Below are positions 16,717 through 25,535 of a stretch of DNA of 64,000 nucleotides, piece after piece. Numbering within the stretch: position 1 is the stretch's first letter; each line of letters opens with the position of its first letter. The stretch spans positions 11,463 to 75,462 of the forward strand of contig JAYZWL010000152.1 in NCBI GenBank assembly GCA_036154955.1. Reading direction: 5' to 3'. Position numbers and translations under genes: made by a program. Under the pieces are notes generated by a model. That model ran no database searches and had not been told where the DNA came from. It saw only the letters and a list, made by a program, of their open reading frames with translations. The DNA comes from Albimonas sp036154955 (GTDB lineage: Bacteria; Pseudomonadota; Alphaproteobacteria; Rhodobacterales; Rhodobacteraceae).

Positions 16717-18468
16717 TCAGCCCGCCCCGCGCAGCGCCGCCGTGGCCGCCGCGTCCACCGCGCCCGCCGCGTCCAGCGCCACGCCGTAAACCACCGCGGC
16801 GTCCTCCGCCGACACCCGGCCCAGCCGCACGTCCTCGGCCACCGCCTCCGGGTCGCGCCGCATCGGCTCGCCGTAGCCGCCCCCGCCCGGCGTGCCCACC
16901 CGCACCCGGTCGCCGGGGCGCAGGGGGATGTCCTGTTCCTTCGACAGGTGGACAGGGACGTGGGAGACGCCGCCGCGCACCACCTCGATGGTGTTGGGCG
17001 CCCCGTCGCGCCCGCCCTGCACGCCAGGCGGTCCGAAGCGGCCATGGTCCATCACGAAGGAGGCCCGCGCCTCGCCCCGGCGCAGCTCGATCTCGTAGTC
17101 GAGCCCCAGCCCGCCGCGCGCCGTCCCCGCCCCACCCGAGCCCTCGCGCAGGGCGTAGCGGCGGAAAAGCACCGGGAACTGCTGCTCCATGATCTCCACC
17201 GGCGGCGCCTTGGAAATCCCGATGGTGGAGCAGCCGTTCGACAGCCCGTCGCCCAGCGCAGAGCCCCCGTAGCCGCCGCCCGAAAGCTGATACATCACGA
17301 AGTTGCGCCCCTTGGCCGGGTCCGACCCGCCCAGCCCGAAATTGCCCGAGGTGCCGGCCGGCGCCGCCGTCACCTTGTCGGGAATGGCGTTGACGAGCGC
17401 GAGGAACACCGCCTCCGCGATCCGCTGCGAGGTCTCGGCCGCGCAGCCCGACACCGGGCGCGGGTAGTGGGCGTCGAGGAACGTGCCCTCGATCCCCCGG
17501 ATCTCCAGCGGCTCGAACGCCCCGGCGGAGATGGGCACGTCGGGGAAGATGTGGCGCATGGCCAGGTAGACCGCCGACAGCGTGGTGGAGCGCACCGAGT
17601 TCATCGGCCCCGTGCAGGGCGGGGACGAGCCCGCGAAGTCGAAGACCAGCCCGTCGCCCGCCCGCTCCACCGCCAAGCGGATGGCGAGGGGCTCGTTCAC
17701 CACGCCGTCGGAATCCACCCAGGCGGTCGCCTCGAACCGGCCCTCGGGGATGCTGCGGATATGGGCGCGGGTCTGCTCGGCGGCGCGGGCGCGCAATTCG
17801 GCGATGGCCTGTTCCACCACCGCGTCGCCGTAACGGTCGAGCAGCTTCTCCAGCCGCGCCGCCCCCACGTCCAGCGCCGCGGCCTGGGCCTTCACGTCGC
17901 CGATCCGCTGTTCGGCGACCCGGATGTTGGAGCAGATGATCTGGTAGATCTCCGGGTCCAGCACGCCCTTCTTGAAGAGCCGCACCGGGGGCAGGCGCAG
18001 CCCCTCCTGCTCCACCGCGGTCGCGGAGGCGGAGAAGCCGCCGGGCACCGCGCCCCCCGTATCGGGCCAGTGGCCGGTGTTGGACAGCCAGCACCAGATG
18101 CGCCCGCCCCGGTAGAAGGGCCGGGCGAAGCGCACGTCCATCAGGTGGGTGCCGCCCAGATAGGGGTCGTTGACGATGTAGACGTCCCCCGGCTCCGGCG
18201 CCGCGGTGACGCCTTCGCGGATGCGCTCGACCAGAACCCGCGTGCTCTCCTGCATCGCGCCCACGAAAACCGGCAGCCCGTCGGGGCCCTGCGCGATCAG
18301 GGAGCCGTCCTCGGCCGAATAGATGCCGTCGGCGCGGTCGTTGGCCTCGGCGATCACCGGCGAGAAGGCGGCGCGGGTGAAGGCGAGGTCCATCTCGTCG
18401 CAGGTCTGCGACAGCCCCGCCTGGATGACGGAAAGCGTGATGGGGTCGAGGGGGGCGGGGGCGGTCAT
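16717..18468 (-). CDS. hyuB: Hydantoinase/oxoprolinase subunit B
   Basis: 583 residues of the HyuB family, which with HyuA catalyses ATP-dependent opening of hydantoin-, lactam- or oxoproline-type rings. Signature stretches are DPITLSVIQAGLSQTCDEMDLAF, GDVYIVNDPYLGGTHLMD, FDFAGSSPPCTGPMNSVRSTT and the C-terminal RVGTPGGGGYGEP. The start overlaps the hyuA stop (ATGA), as expected of subunits made together. It is read on the minus strand after hyuA and is followed by a repeat-rich gap. Substrate unknown; acetone-carboxylase-like relatives exist but the subunit order and lengths fit HyuA/B. Confidence 0.93.
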   Translation of the reverse strand: MTAPAPLDPITLSVIQAGLSQTCDEMDLAFTRAAFSPVIAEANDRADGIYSAEDGSLIAQGPDGLPVFVGAMQESTRVLVERIREGVTAAPEPGDVYIVNDPYLGGTHLMDVRFARPFYRGGRIWCWLSNTGHWPDTGGAVPGGFSASATAVEQEGLRLPPVRLFKKGVLDPEIYQIICSNIRVAEQRIGDVKAQAAALDVGAARLEKLLDRYGDAVVEQAIAELRARAAEQTRAHIRSIPEGRFEATAWVDSDGVVNEPLAIRLAVERAGDGLVFDFAGSSPPCTGPMNSVRSTTLSAVYLAMRHIFPDVPISAGAFEPLEIRGIEGTFLDAHYPRPVSGCAAETSQRIAEAVFLALVNAIPDKVTAAPAGTSGNFGLGGSDPAKGRNFVMYQLSGGGYGGSALGDGLSNGCSTIGISKAPPVEIMEQQFPVLFRRYALREGSGGAGTARGGLGLDYEIELRRGEARASFVMDHGRFGPPGVQGGRDGAPNTIEVVRGGVSHVPVHLSKEQDIPLRPGDRVRVGTPGGGGYGEPMRRDPEAVAEDVRLGRVSAEDAAVVYGVALDAAGAVDAAATAALRGAG

Positions 18469-20510
18469 GCGGCGTCTCCGATCTCGATCATCAGGTTGCC
18501 GTCGGCGTCGCCGCGCGCGGTGCAGCCGGGGTCGATGACCAGCGTGGCGTCGAGCTGCTCGACGATCGCGGGGCCCTCGATCACCGCGCCCTCGGGCAGG
18601 TGTTCGCGCCGGTAGACGGGCGTGTCCCGCCAGCCGGCGTCGAACCAGACCGGGCGGGCGCCGACCTGCGCCGCCGCGAGGCTGGCGCGTCGTCCGGCGG
18701 GGTCGATCAGGAGCGCGAGGTCGATCTCCCGCCGCACCCCGATCACCGAGACGTTGAGGTTGACCAGCGCCGGCCGGATCTCCGGCAGCGACACCCGGAA
18801 GCGGTCCCAATATGCGCGCTCGAACCGGGCCTGCAGGTCCTCGCGGCTCGGCTCGGGGCCGTCGAGCGCCACGCGCAGCAGATGGGTCTGGCCGATGAAC
18901 TGCATGTCGGCGGAGCAGACCACCTCCACCCGCTCCACCTCCACGCTTTCCTGCGCGATCAGGGCGCGGCCCTCGTCGATGCGGCGGGCGAAAAGCGCGT
19001 GGACCTCGTCCAAGTCGGCCCCGTCCAGCGGCCGGTTCACGGTGTTCACGAAGTCATGGCGGATATCGGCGACGACGCAGCCCAGCGCGTTGGTGATGCC
19101 GGGCCGAGCGGGGACCAGCACGCGGGGCACGCCCAGTTCGCGGGCCAGCGCCACCGCGTGCAGCGGCCCCGCGCCGCCGAAGGCGAAGAGCGCGAAGTCG
19201 CGGGGATCCTCGCCCAGGCTCAGCGACACCATGCGGATCGCCCCGGCCATGCGGGCGTTGGCCACCCGGATCACCGCCGCCGCGGCCTCGGCGGCGGTCA
19301 GGCCCAGCGGCCGGCCCAGCTCCGCCTCGAACACCGCTTCCACGTCCTCGATCCGCACGCCGCCCTCCACGGCGTTGAGCCGCGACGGGTCGAGCCGGCC
19401 CAGCAGCAGGTTGGCGTCCGAGATGGTCGGCCGCGTCCCGCCCCGCCCGTAGCAGATCGGGCCCGGATCGGCGCCGGCGCTTTCCGGCCCCACCTCCAGC
19501 AGGCCCGAGGCGTTGACCCGCGCGATCGACCCGCCGCCCGCGCCCACCGTGCGCACGTCCACCATGGGGACGTGGATGGGCATGGCGTATTCGACCTCGA
19601 TCTCGTTCGACACCGCGGGCTTCGCCCCCCGGATCAGGGCGACGTCTGTGGAGGTCCCGCCCATGTCGTAGGTCAGCAGGTCCGGCGCGCCCGCCCGCCG
19701 CCCGGTATAGGCCGCGGCCATCACGCCGGAGGCGGGGCCGGACATCACCGTCTTCGCCGCCTCCCGCGCCACCATGCGGGCCGAGACCATGCCGCCGTTG
19801 CCGTTCATCACCAGCAGGTCATGCGCGTAGCCCCGCGCGCCCAGCTCGTCCGCCAGCCGGTCCACGTAGCGTTGCAGCAGCGGCTGGACCGAGGCGTTGA
19901 CCGAGGCCGTCACGCCCCGCTCGAACTCCCGGGATTCGGAGAGCAGCGCGTGGCCGAGCGTGACATAGGCGTTGGGCCAGATCCCGGCCAGGATCTCGCC
20001 CGCCCGGATCTCGTGCGCCGGGTTGGCGTAGGCGTGGAGGAAATGGACCACGACGGATTCGCAGCCCGCCTCCAGCAGGCGGAGGGCGGCGGCGCGCAGG
20101 GCGTCCTCGTCCAGCGGGGTCAGGACGTTCCCCTCGGCGTCCATGCGCTCGGGCACCTCAAGGCGCAGGTCGCGGGGGATCACCGGCCGGAAGGTCCCGG
20201 TCATGCCGTAGGCCTGCGGGCGGGTGCGGCGGCCGAGCTCGATGATGTCGCGGAACCCCTCGGTGGCGATCATGCCGGCGCGGGACAGCCGCCGTTCCAG
20301 CACCGCGTTGGTGGTCGCCGTGGTGCCGTGGACGATCAGGTCCACCCCGCCCACGTCCACGCCCGCCTGCTCGAAGGCCGCGAGCACGCCGAAAGCCTGG
20401 TTGCGGGGGGTGGTCGGGGCCTTGGCGAGCCGCACGGCGCGCGTCCCCTCGTCCAGCCACACCAGGTCGGTGAAGGTCCCGCCCACGTCGACGCCTGCGA
20501 CCACGCTCAT
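18465..20510 (-). CDS. hyuA: Hydantoinase/oxoprolinase subunit A
   Basis: 681 residues. The N-terminal ATPase motif VAGVDVGGTFTDLVW, the HGTTATTNAVLER block, YDMGGTSTDVALI (second phosphate loop) and GAGGGSIARVNASGLLEVGPESAGADPGPICYG are all standard for HyuA. The ATPase drives ring opening with HyuB. The start at 20510 has GGAGAAGCGG upstream. It stands 180 bases downstream of the livF-like gene at 20691, read in the same direction; the G-rich repeat and a TTCGT-CC-ACGAA inverted repeat lie in between. Importer and ring-opening enzyme probably handle the same compound (inference). Confidence 0.94.
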   Translation of the reverse strand: MSVVAGVDVGGTFTDLVWLDEGTRAVRLAKAPTTPRNQAFGVLAAFEQAGVDVGGVDLIVHGTTATTNAVLERRLSRAGMIATEGFRDIIELGRRTRPQAYGMTGTFRPVIPRDLRLEVPERMDAEGNVLTPLDEDALRAAALRLLEAGCESVVVHFLHAYANPAHEIRAGEILAGIWPNAYVTLGHALLSESREFERGVTASVNASVQPLLQRYVDRLADELGARGYAHDLLVMNGNGGMVSARMVAREAAKTVMSGPASGVMAAAYTGRRAGAPDLLTYDMGGTSTDVALIRGAKPAVSNEIEVEYAMPIHVPMVDVRTVGAGGGSIARVNASGLLEVGPESAGADPGPICYGRGGTRPTISDANLLLGRLDPSRLNAVEGGVRIEDVEAVFEAELGRPLGLTAAEAAAAVIRVANARMAGAIRMVSLSLGEDPRDFALFAFGGAGPLHAVALARELGVPRVLVPARPGITNALGCVVADIRHDFVNTVNRPLDGADLDEVHALFARRIDEGRALIAQESVEVERVEVVCSADMQFIGQTHLLRVALDGPEPSREDLQARFERAYWDRFRVSLPEIRPALVNLNVSVIGVRREIDLALLIDPAGRRASLAAAQVGARPVWFDAGWRDTPVYRREHLPEGAVIEGPAIVEQLDATLVIDPGCTARGDADGNLMIEIGDAA

Positions 20511-20538
20511 CCGCTTCTCCGTTCCCGCGCCGCCCGCG

Positions 20539-20578
20539 CCCCCCTCCCCCGCCTGCGGGGGAGGGATGGGGAGGGGGC
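20539..20578. repeat. G-rich dispersed palindrome, copy 2
   Basis: CCCCCCTCCCCC-GCCT-GCGGGGGAGGG followed by ATGGGGAGGGGG. Lies between livF and hyuA and could lower read-through between them. Confidence 0.6.
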
Positions 20579-20612
20579 CGACGCCCTTCCCGCCGCGAGG
20601 CGGCGGGGTTCA

Positions 20613-20624
20613 TTCGTCCACGAA
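20613..20624. promoter_or_regulatory. Inverted repeat TTCGT-CC-ACGAA upstream of hyuA
   Basis: A perfect 5-bp inverted repeat about 100 bases upstream of the hyuA start, in a locally AT-richer stretch. It has the same size and 2-bp centre as the operator at 12062 but a different half-site. Could be an operator for hyuAB. Confidence 0.35.
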
Positions 20625-20690
20625 CAATTCCAAGCGCGCTTCGCCCGGCCTGTCCAGCGGCTTTCGTCCGGGCGGAGGGCTCAGGCGCGC

Positions 20691-21386
20691 TCAGACCCCG
20701 ACATGGGCGTGCAGCAGGGCGGGGTCGTCGCGCAGGACCTGCGCGGCCACCGTCTCCTTCACCCGACCGTTGTCGAGGAAGGTCACCCGGTCCGCCACCG
20801 ACAGCACCGCGTCGGCCCGCTGCTCGACCAGCACGATGGCGACGCCCTGCGCCTTCATCGCGGTCGCCGCCTCCCGGATCAGGGCGATCATCGAGGGCTG
20901 GAGGCCCTCGGTCGGCTCGTCCATCAGCAGCACGGAAGGCTCCAGGCACAGCGCCCGGGCCATGGCCAGCATCTGCTGCTCCCCGCCCGAGAGCGTGCCC
21001 GCCCGTTGCCGCAGCCGGTCGCGCAGGCGGGGGAACATCTCCAGCATCCGCTCCCGCACCGCTTCGCCCCGGCCGCGGGTCATCAGGCCGATGTCGAGGT
21101 TCTCCGCCACCGTCAGCTCGGCGAAAAGCCGGCGGCCCTGGGGGACGTAGCCCAAGCCCCGGCGGGGGATCTCGTGCGGTTCCAGGCCGGCCAGCTCCTC
21201 CCCCCCCAGCTTCACCGACCCGGCGGTGACGTTGACCAGCCCCATGATCGCCTTCATGGCCGTGGTCTTGCCCGCGCCGTTGCGGCCCATGACGCACAGG
21301 ATCTCCCCGGCGCCGACCGACAGCGACACGCCGCGCAGCACCTGCACCCGCCCGTATCCGGCGTCGAGCCCGCTGACCTCCAGCAT
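20691..21386 (-). CDS. livF: Branched-chain-type ABC transporter ATPase (LivF-like)
   Basis: 231 residues with Walker A GRNGAGKTT, the signature LSGGEQQMLAMARAL and Walker B VLLMDEPTEGL. The short length and the PQGRRLFAELTVAENL block are LivF-type. The start at 21386 gives the usual LEVSGLDAGYG opening; a longer form from 21431 adds an unlikely 15 residues. It sits four bases after livG. Fifth and last gene of the importer operon. Confidence 0.92.
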   Translation of the reverse strand: MLEVSGLDAGYGRVQVLRGVSLSVGAGEILCVMGRNGAGKTTAMKAIMGLVNVTAGSVKLGGEELAGLEPHEIPRRGLGYVPQGRRLFAELTVAENLDIGLMTRGRGEAVRERMLEMFPRLRDRLRQRAGTLSGGEQQMLAMARALCLEPSVLLMDEPTEGLQPSMIALIREAATAMKAQGVAIVLVEQRADAVLSVADRVTFLDNGRVKETVAAQVLRDDPALLHAHVGV

Positions 21387-21390
21387 CCCC

Positions 21391-22101
21391 TCAGCCTCCC
21401 AGATAAGCGCGCTGCACGGCGGCGTCGGCATGGATCGCGGCCGGATCGCCCTCGGCGAGCTTGACCCCCATGTCGAGCACGGTGATGCGGGTGGCGAGCG
21501 ACATCACCACGTCCATGTTGTGTTCGATCAGCAGGACGGTCGCCTCGGCGGCGACCTCGCGGACCAGCGTCTTGAACCCCTCGATCTCGCCGTCCGACAG
21601 GCCCTGCGTCGGCTCGTCGAGGATCAGGAGGCGGGGCCGCTGCGCGAGCCCCATGGCGATCTCCAACAGCCGCTGATGCCCGTAGGACAGATCGCCCGCC
21701 ACCTGTCCCGCCCGGTCCGCGAGCCCCACGCGGCCGAGCGCGTCAAGCGTCTCCGCCTCCAGCCGCGCCGCCCGCGCCAGCCGCCGCTGCACCGCCAGAG
21801 CCACGTTGTCGAAGAGCGTGAGGTTCGCGAAAATGGAGGTGATCTGGAAGGTGTAGGCCATGCCCCGCCCCATGCGGGCATGGGCCGGCAGGCGGGTCAC
21901 GTCCTCGCCCCCGAAGCGGACCCGGCCCTCCGACGGCGGGATGCGGCCGGACAGGAGCCCGACGAAGGTGGTCTTGCCCGCCCCGTTGGGCCCGATCAGG
22001 GCGCGGATCTCGCCCGGCTGAAGCTCGAAATCCACATGGTCGACGGCGGTGAGGCCGCCGAAGCGGCGGGTCAGGCCCTCGGTCTCCAGGAGCGCGGTCA
22101 T
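21391..22101 (-). CDS. livG: Branched-chain-type ABC transporter ATPase (LivG-like)
   Basis: 236 residues with Walker A GPNGAGKTT, Q-loop region TFQITSIFANLTLFDNVALA, a diverged signature LSYGHQRLLEIAMGLA and Walker B LLILDEPTQGLSDGEI. The signature reads LSYG rather than LSGG, which is common in this family. Its start overlaps the livM stop by four bases. It powers import together with LivF and the LivH/LivM channel. Confidence 0.92.
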   Translation of the reverse strand: MTALLETEGLTRRFGGLTAVDHVDFELQPGEIRALIGPNGAGKTTFVGLLSGRIPPSEGRVRFGGEDVTRLPAHARMGRGMAYTFQITSIFANLTLFDNVALAVQRRLARAARLEAETLDALGRVGLADRAGQVAGDLSYGHQRLLEIAMGLAQRPRLLILDEPTQGLSDGEIEGFKTLVREVAAEATVLLIEHNMDVVMSLATRITVLDMGVKLAEGDPAAIHADAAVQRAYLGG

Positions 22102-23042
22102 GGCAGCCACCCCGCCCAGCGCCGCCGCACCTCGCCGAGGATCCCCGCGGGTGCGAAGAGCGTGAGCAGCACCAGCGCCGCGCCGGCGAGCAGCATGTAG
22201 GCGTCGGTGATCCCCGAGCTCAGGTCGATGAGGTAGGTCATGAACGCCGCCCCGATCAGCGGCCCCAACACCGTCCCCGCGCCCCCCAGCAGCACCCAGA
22301 GCAGCGGCAGGATCGAATACTGAACCGAGGCGAAAGTCGCCCCGACATAGCCGAAGAGCAGCCCGTAGGCCGCCCCCGCCGCCCCGCACATCGCCCCCGA
22401 GGCGACGATCGCCAGAAGCTTGTAGCGCGCCACGTCGTAGCCCAGCATCCGGGCGCGCTCCTCGTTCTCGCGGATAGCCACCAGCACCCGGCCTGCGGGG
22501 GAGCGGACCAGCGCCAGCGTCGCGAGCATCGCCGCGGCGAACAGGATCAGCGCCGCGATGTAGCGGGCGTCGGCGTCGGCGAGGCTGAGGCCGAAGAGGG
22601 TCCGCGCCTCCTGCGCGATGACGAAGCCCTCGTCGCCGCGGGTGAATTCGTTGAAATAGAGCAGGGTCAGGAACCCGGCCTGCGCGAACATCAGGGTGAC
22701 GATCATGAAGGCCACGCCCTGGGTGCGCAGCGCGAGCGCCCCGACCCCCGCCGCGAGGACCGCGGCGAAGGCCACCCCGAAGGGCGCCGCAAGCTCCGCC
22801 GGCCAGCCCAGATGCTGCATCGGCATCCCCAGCCCGTAGAGCCCGGCGGCGAAGAACAGCGCGTGCCCGAGGCTCAGAAGCCCCGTATAGCCGAACATCA
22901 GGTTGTAGCCGAGCGCGAAGACGGCGAGCGTCAGCACGCGGGCGAGCACTCCGTGATGGTAGTCCGGCAGCACGAAATGCAGGGCCAGCAGGGCCGCCAG
23001 CACGGCGGCGTGCAGGCCGAGGGGTTTGGCGGGCCCGGTCAT
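22098..23042 (-). CDS. livM: Branched-chain-type ABC transporter permease (LivM-like)
   Basis: 314 residues, about nine hydrophobic segments. LivM features are LGYNLMFGYTGLLSLGHALFFAAGLY near residues 43-68 and the cytoplasmic coupling block VAIRENEERARMLGYDVARYKLLAIVASG. Four-base overlaps on both sides (with livH and livG) place it inside the operon. Confidence 0.93.
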   Translation of the reverse strand: MTGPAKPLGLHAAVLAALLALHFVLPDYHHGVLARVLTLAVFALGYNLMFGYTGLLSLGHALFFAAGLYGLGMPMQHLGWPAELAAPFGVAFAAVLAAGVGALALRTQGVAFMIVTLMFAQAGFLTLLYFNEFTRGDEGFVIAQEARTLFGLSLADADARYIAALILFAAAMLATLALVRSPAGRVLVAIRENEERARMLGYDVARYKLLAIVASGAMCGAAGAAYGLLFGYVGATFASVQYSILPLLWVLLGGAGTVLGPLIGAAFMTYLIDLSSGITDAYMLLAGAALVLLTLFAPAGILGEVRRRWAGWLP

Positions 23043-23977
23043 GCGGCTTTCGCTCCGAACAGGCCCTGCGGGCGGAACACCAGCACCAGCGCCACCAGCA
23101 GCGTGGCGAGGATCTTGGCCAGCGTCGGCGAGAAGAACACCGAGATGATCCCGTCCGACATCCCGATCAGCAGGGCCGCGACCACCGTGCCCTTGAGGCT
23201 GCCCAGCCCGCCGATGATGACCACGATGAAGGACAGGAGCAGCGGATCGCCTCCCATCAGGTAATGCGCCTGCTGGATCGGCACGATCAGCACCGCCGCC
23301 GCCGCCGCCAGCGCCGCGCCCAGCGCGAAGGTCCAAGCGTAGACCCGCCCCACCGGGATCCCGAAGGCCTGCGCGGTTTCGCGGTCATATTGCGTGGCGC
23401 GCATGATCAGCCCGAAGCGGGACCGCGACAGCACCGCCCAGACCGCCCCCAGCAGAACCGCCGCCGCGGCGATGACGAACAGCTTGTAGGAGGTCGTCCC
23501 GAAGCCCCAGGGCCAGGTCCAGGCGAACCCGTCCGCCCCCCATTCCGGCCAGGGCAGCGCGAAGCGGGCGTTGAACGGCGGCTCGACCGGCCGCGCCTCG
23601 GGCCCGTAGCCCATAAGGGTCAGCTGCTGGAGGATGTAGAGCAGGCCGATGGTCGCCACGATGGTCCGTTCCGGGTCGTAGCCGACGCGGGCGAGGATGG
23701 CGCGGTCCGCCGCCCAGGCCAGCGCGCCCACGGCCAGCGGGGCCAGGACCAGCGCCGCGGCGAAGCCCGCCCAGGCCGGCAGGCCCAGCGCCTCGCCCCC
23801 GGCGGCGGAGACGAACCAGGCCGCCACCGCGCCCAGCATGAAGAACTCGCCATGAGCCACGTTGACCACGCGCATGACGCCGAAGACCAGGCTGAGGCCG
23901 AGCGCGGTCAGCGACAGCGTCGCCGCCAGCACCGCGCCCTCCAGCGAGGCGAAGACCAGGTAGGGGCCGAAATCCAA
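23039..23977 (-). CDS. livH: Branched-chain-type ABC transporter permease (LivH-like)
   Basis: 312 residues, strongly hydrophobic. LivH marks are SLTALGLSLVFGVMRVVNVAHGEFFMLGA near residues 22-50 and the coupling loop MRATQYDRETAQAFGIPVGRVYAWTFALG. It is 146 bases downstream of the receptor gene; the hairpin-forming repeat at 24041-24079 lies in that gap and may reduce permease expression relative to the receptor. Confidence 0.93.
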   Translation of the reverse strand: MDFGPYLVFASLEGAVLAATLSLTALGLSLVFGVMRVVNVAHGEFFMLGAVAAWFVSAAGGEALGLPAWAGFAAALVLAPLAVGALAWAADRAILARVGYDPERTIVATIGLLYILQQLTLMGYGPEARPVEPPFNARFALPWPEWGADGFAWTWPWGFGTTSYKLFVIAAAAVLLGAVWAVLSRSRFGLIMRATQYDRETAQAFGIPVGRVYAWTFALGAALAAAAAVLIVPIQQAHYLMGGDPLLLSFIVVIIGGLGSLKGTVVAALLIGMSDGIISVFFSPTLAKILATLLVALVLVFRPQGLFGAKAA

Positions 23978-24040
23978 GGGAGGCTCGCGACTGTATGGGA
24001 GAGTTCGGGGCGGGAGACTGCGGGGGACGGGCGGCGCAAG

Positions 24041-24079
24041 CCCCCTCCCCCTCCCTCCCCCGCGAGCGGGGGAGGGGGG
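24041..24079. repeat. G-rich dispersed palindrome, copy 3 (reverse orientation)
   Basis: CCCCCTCCCCCTCCCTCCCC then CGCGAGC then GGGGGAGGGGGG. Sits between the receptor gene and livH and can form a strong hairpin in their transcript. Confidence 0.6.
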
Positions 24080-24123
24080 CGCGGACCCCGGCCGGAGGCG
24101 CGCGCCCCCGGCCGGGCGCGGGA

Positions 24124-25434
24124 TCAGAAGGACTTGGTCGTGTAGTCGACCTCGTCCGGGTAGAAGCTGTCCTCGGCCGTGGTCTCGGCCTGCACGACCA
24201 GCTTCCCGCCCTCGACCTTCGAGATGTATTGCGGCCCGAAAACCTGATGGGTCTTGCCGTTGAACACCTTGCGGCCCTGCGGATGCTCGTTGCCGAAGGG
24301 CATCTCGCCCATCGCCTCGACCGCCTCGATCAGCTTCTGACGGTCGGCGGCGGTCTGGTAGCCGGCGGCCTCCATGCCCTTCTTGAGCACGAACAGCGTC
24401 TCCCAGCAGCCGAACATGTGGGCGAAGGTCGACACGTCCTTGGGGTCGGAGACCGAGGCCCCGTTGTCGTCCACGCCCACCTTGTCGCGGTAGAACTTCA
24501 CCGGGTCCGGCGCGTCCGCCTGCAGGTAGCGGGGCATGCCTTCCCAGAAGTAAGTGCCGTCGAGGAACTCCAGCCCCGGCGAATTCAGGTCCACCGCCTC
24601 CAGGCTGTCGAGGAAGCCGAAGATCGGCGGATGCGAGGGGCCGAAGAACTCGCCCAGCTCCTTCACGAAGGTCAGCACGCCCGGGCCGACCATGACGTGG
24701 TAGAGCACCTCGGTCTCCCGCGGGATCTGCGGGAAATACTTGGAATACGAGGTCTCGGTCGGCGGGATCGCGATATGCTTGATGACCTCGGCGCCCTGGG
24801 CCTGCATGGCCTCGGTGAAGAAGTCCCGGTGATCGTGGCCGAAGGCGTAGTCGGGGAAGATCATCGTGGCCTTCTTGCCGAGGTTCTTCGACACGAAGGG
24901 CGCCATGGCCAGCACCTGGCTTTTGACGTCGCAGATGCCCGGCTGCACCGTCCAGCGGTTGAGCGCGCCGGAGGCGACGTGATGGCCCTCGGACACCACG
25001 AAATAGGGCATCTTCAGCTCGCCCGCCCGGGGGGCCGAGCCCATCACCACATGGGAGAACAGGGTGCCGAAGCCCACGTCGCAGCCGAGCTGGGAGGCGA
25101 ATTTCTCCACCACTTCGGCGCCGCGCTTGGGATCGGTGCCGTCATCCTCGGCGACGATCTCCACCGGGCGGCCGTTGATGCCGCCCATCTCGTTGATCAG
25201 GTTCGCGGCGGCCATGGTGGTGCGGTCGTACCAGCGGCCATAGGCGGCGCCGATGCCGGTGCGGTGCACCTGGAAGCCCACCTTGATCGGGGCCGAGGAC
25301 TGCGCCTGGATATAGGGCACGAAGCCCGGCATGGCGCCGAGCCCGGCGCCCGCGGCCCCGGCGGCGGCCAGGCCCTTGAGCGCCGTCCGGCGGCTGATCG
25401 CGCCGCCCGCGGCGGCTTTCTTCACCTCGGTCAT
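24124..25434 (-). CDS. ABC transporter substrate-binding protein, Peripla_BP_6 type
   Basis: 436 residues from the second of two possible ATGs. GAGGAGG ends one base before the first ATG (25443) but about ten before the one at 25434, so the latter is favoured. A Tat signal ISRRTALKGLAAAGAAGAG is followed by a receptor of the amide/urea/branched-chain amino acid family (PIKVGFQVHRTGIGAAYGRWYDRTTMAAANLINEMGGINGRPVEIV). The first gene of the operon. Just upstream (25492-25505) is a sequence like the operator of the Mo-hydroxylase operon. The ligand is unknown; context suggests an N-heterocycle or amide. Confidence 0.92.
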   Translation of the reverse strand: MTEVKKAAAGGAISRRTALKGLAAAGAAGAGLGAMPGFVPYIQAQSSAPIKVGFQVHRTGIGAAYGRWYDRTTMAAANLINEMGGINGRPVEIVAEDDGTDPKRGAEVVEKFASQLGCDVGFGTLFSHVVMGSAPRAGELKMPYFVVSEGHHVASGALNRWTVQPGICDVKSQVLAMAPFVSKNLGKKATMIFPDYAFGHDHRDFFTEAMQAQGAEVIKHIAIPPTETSYSKYFPQIPRETEVLYHVMVGPGVLTFVKELGEFFGPSHPPIFGFLDSLEAVDLNSPGLEFLDGTYFWEGMPRYLQADAPDPVKFYRDKVGVDDNGASVSDPKDVSTFAHMFGCWETLFVLKKGMEAAGYQTAADRQKLIEAVEAMGEMPFGNEHPQGRKVFNGKTHQVFGPQYISKVEGGKLVVQAETTAEDSFYPDEVDYTTKSF

Positions 25435-25491
25435 GTCGGCCATCCCTCCTCGTCGATCCCGGCGTTCAAGCCGGCTTTCTGGGCAAAGGCT

Positions 25492-25505
25492 GTATGTATG
25501 CAAAC
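25492..25505. promoter_or_regulatory. Operator-like site resembling 12062-12075
   Basis: GTATGTATGCAAAC, 58 bases upstream of the receptor start. The half-site GCAAAC is intact and the other half is degenerate. With flanks the minus strand reads ATCGTTTGCATACATACA against ATCGTTTGCGTGCAAACA at the Mo-hydroxylase promoter. Confidence 0.5.
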
Positions 25506-25535
25506 GATATGTCCAGCCTTTTCGCACAGCGCGCT

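Noticed and set aside
18600..21464. Very long opposite-strand open frame over hyuA and livF
   Set aside because: An antisense shadow of codon bias; the minus-strand genes carry all family motifs.
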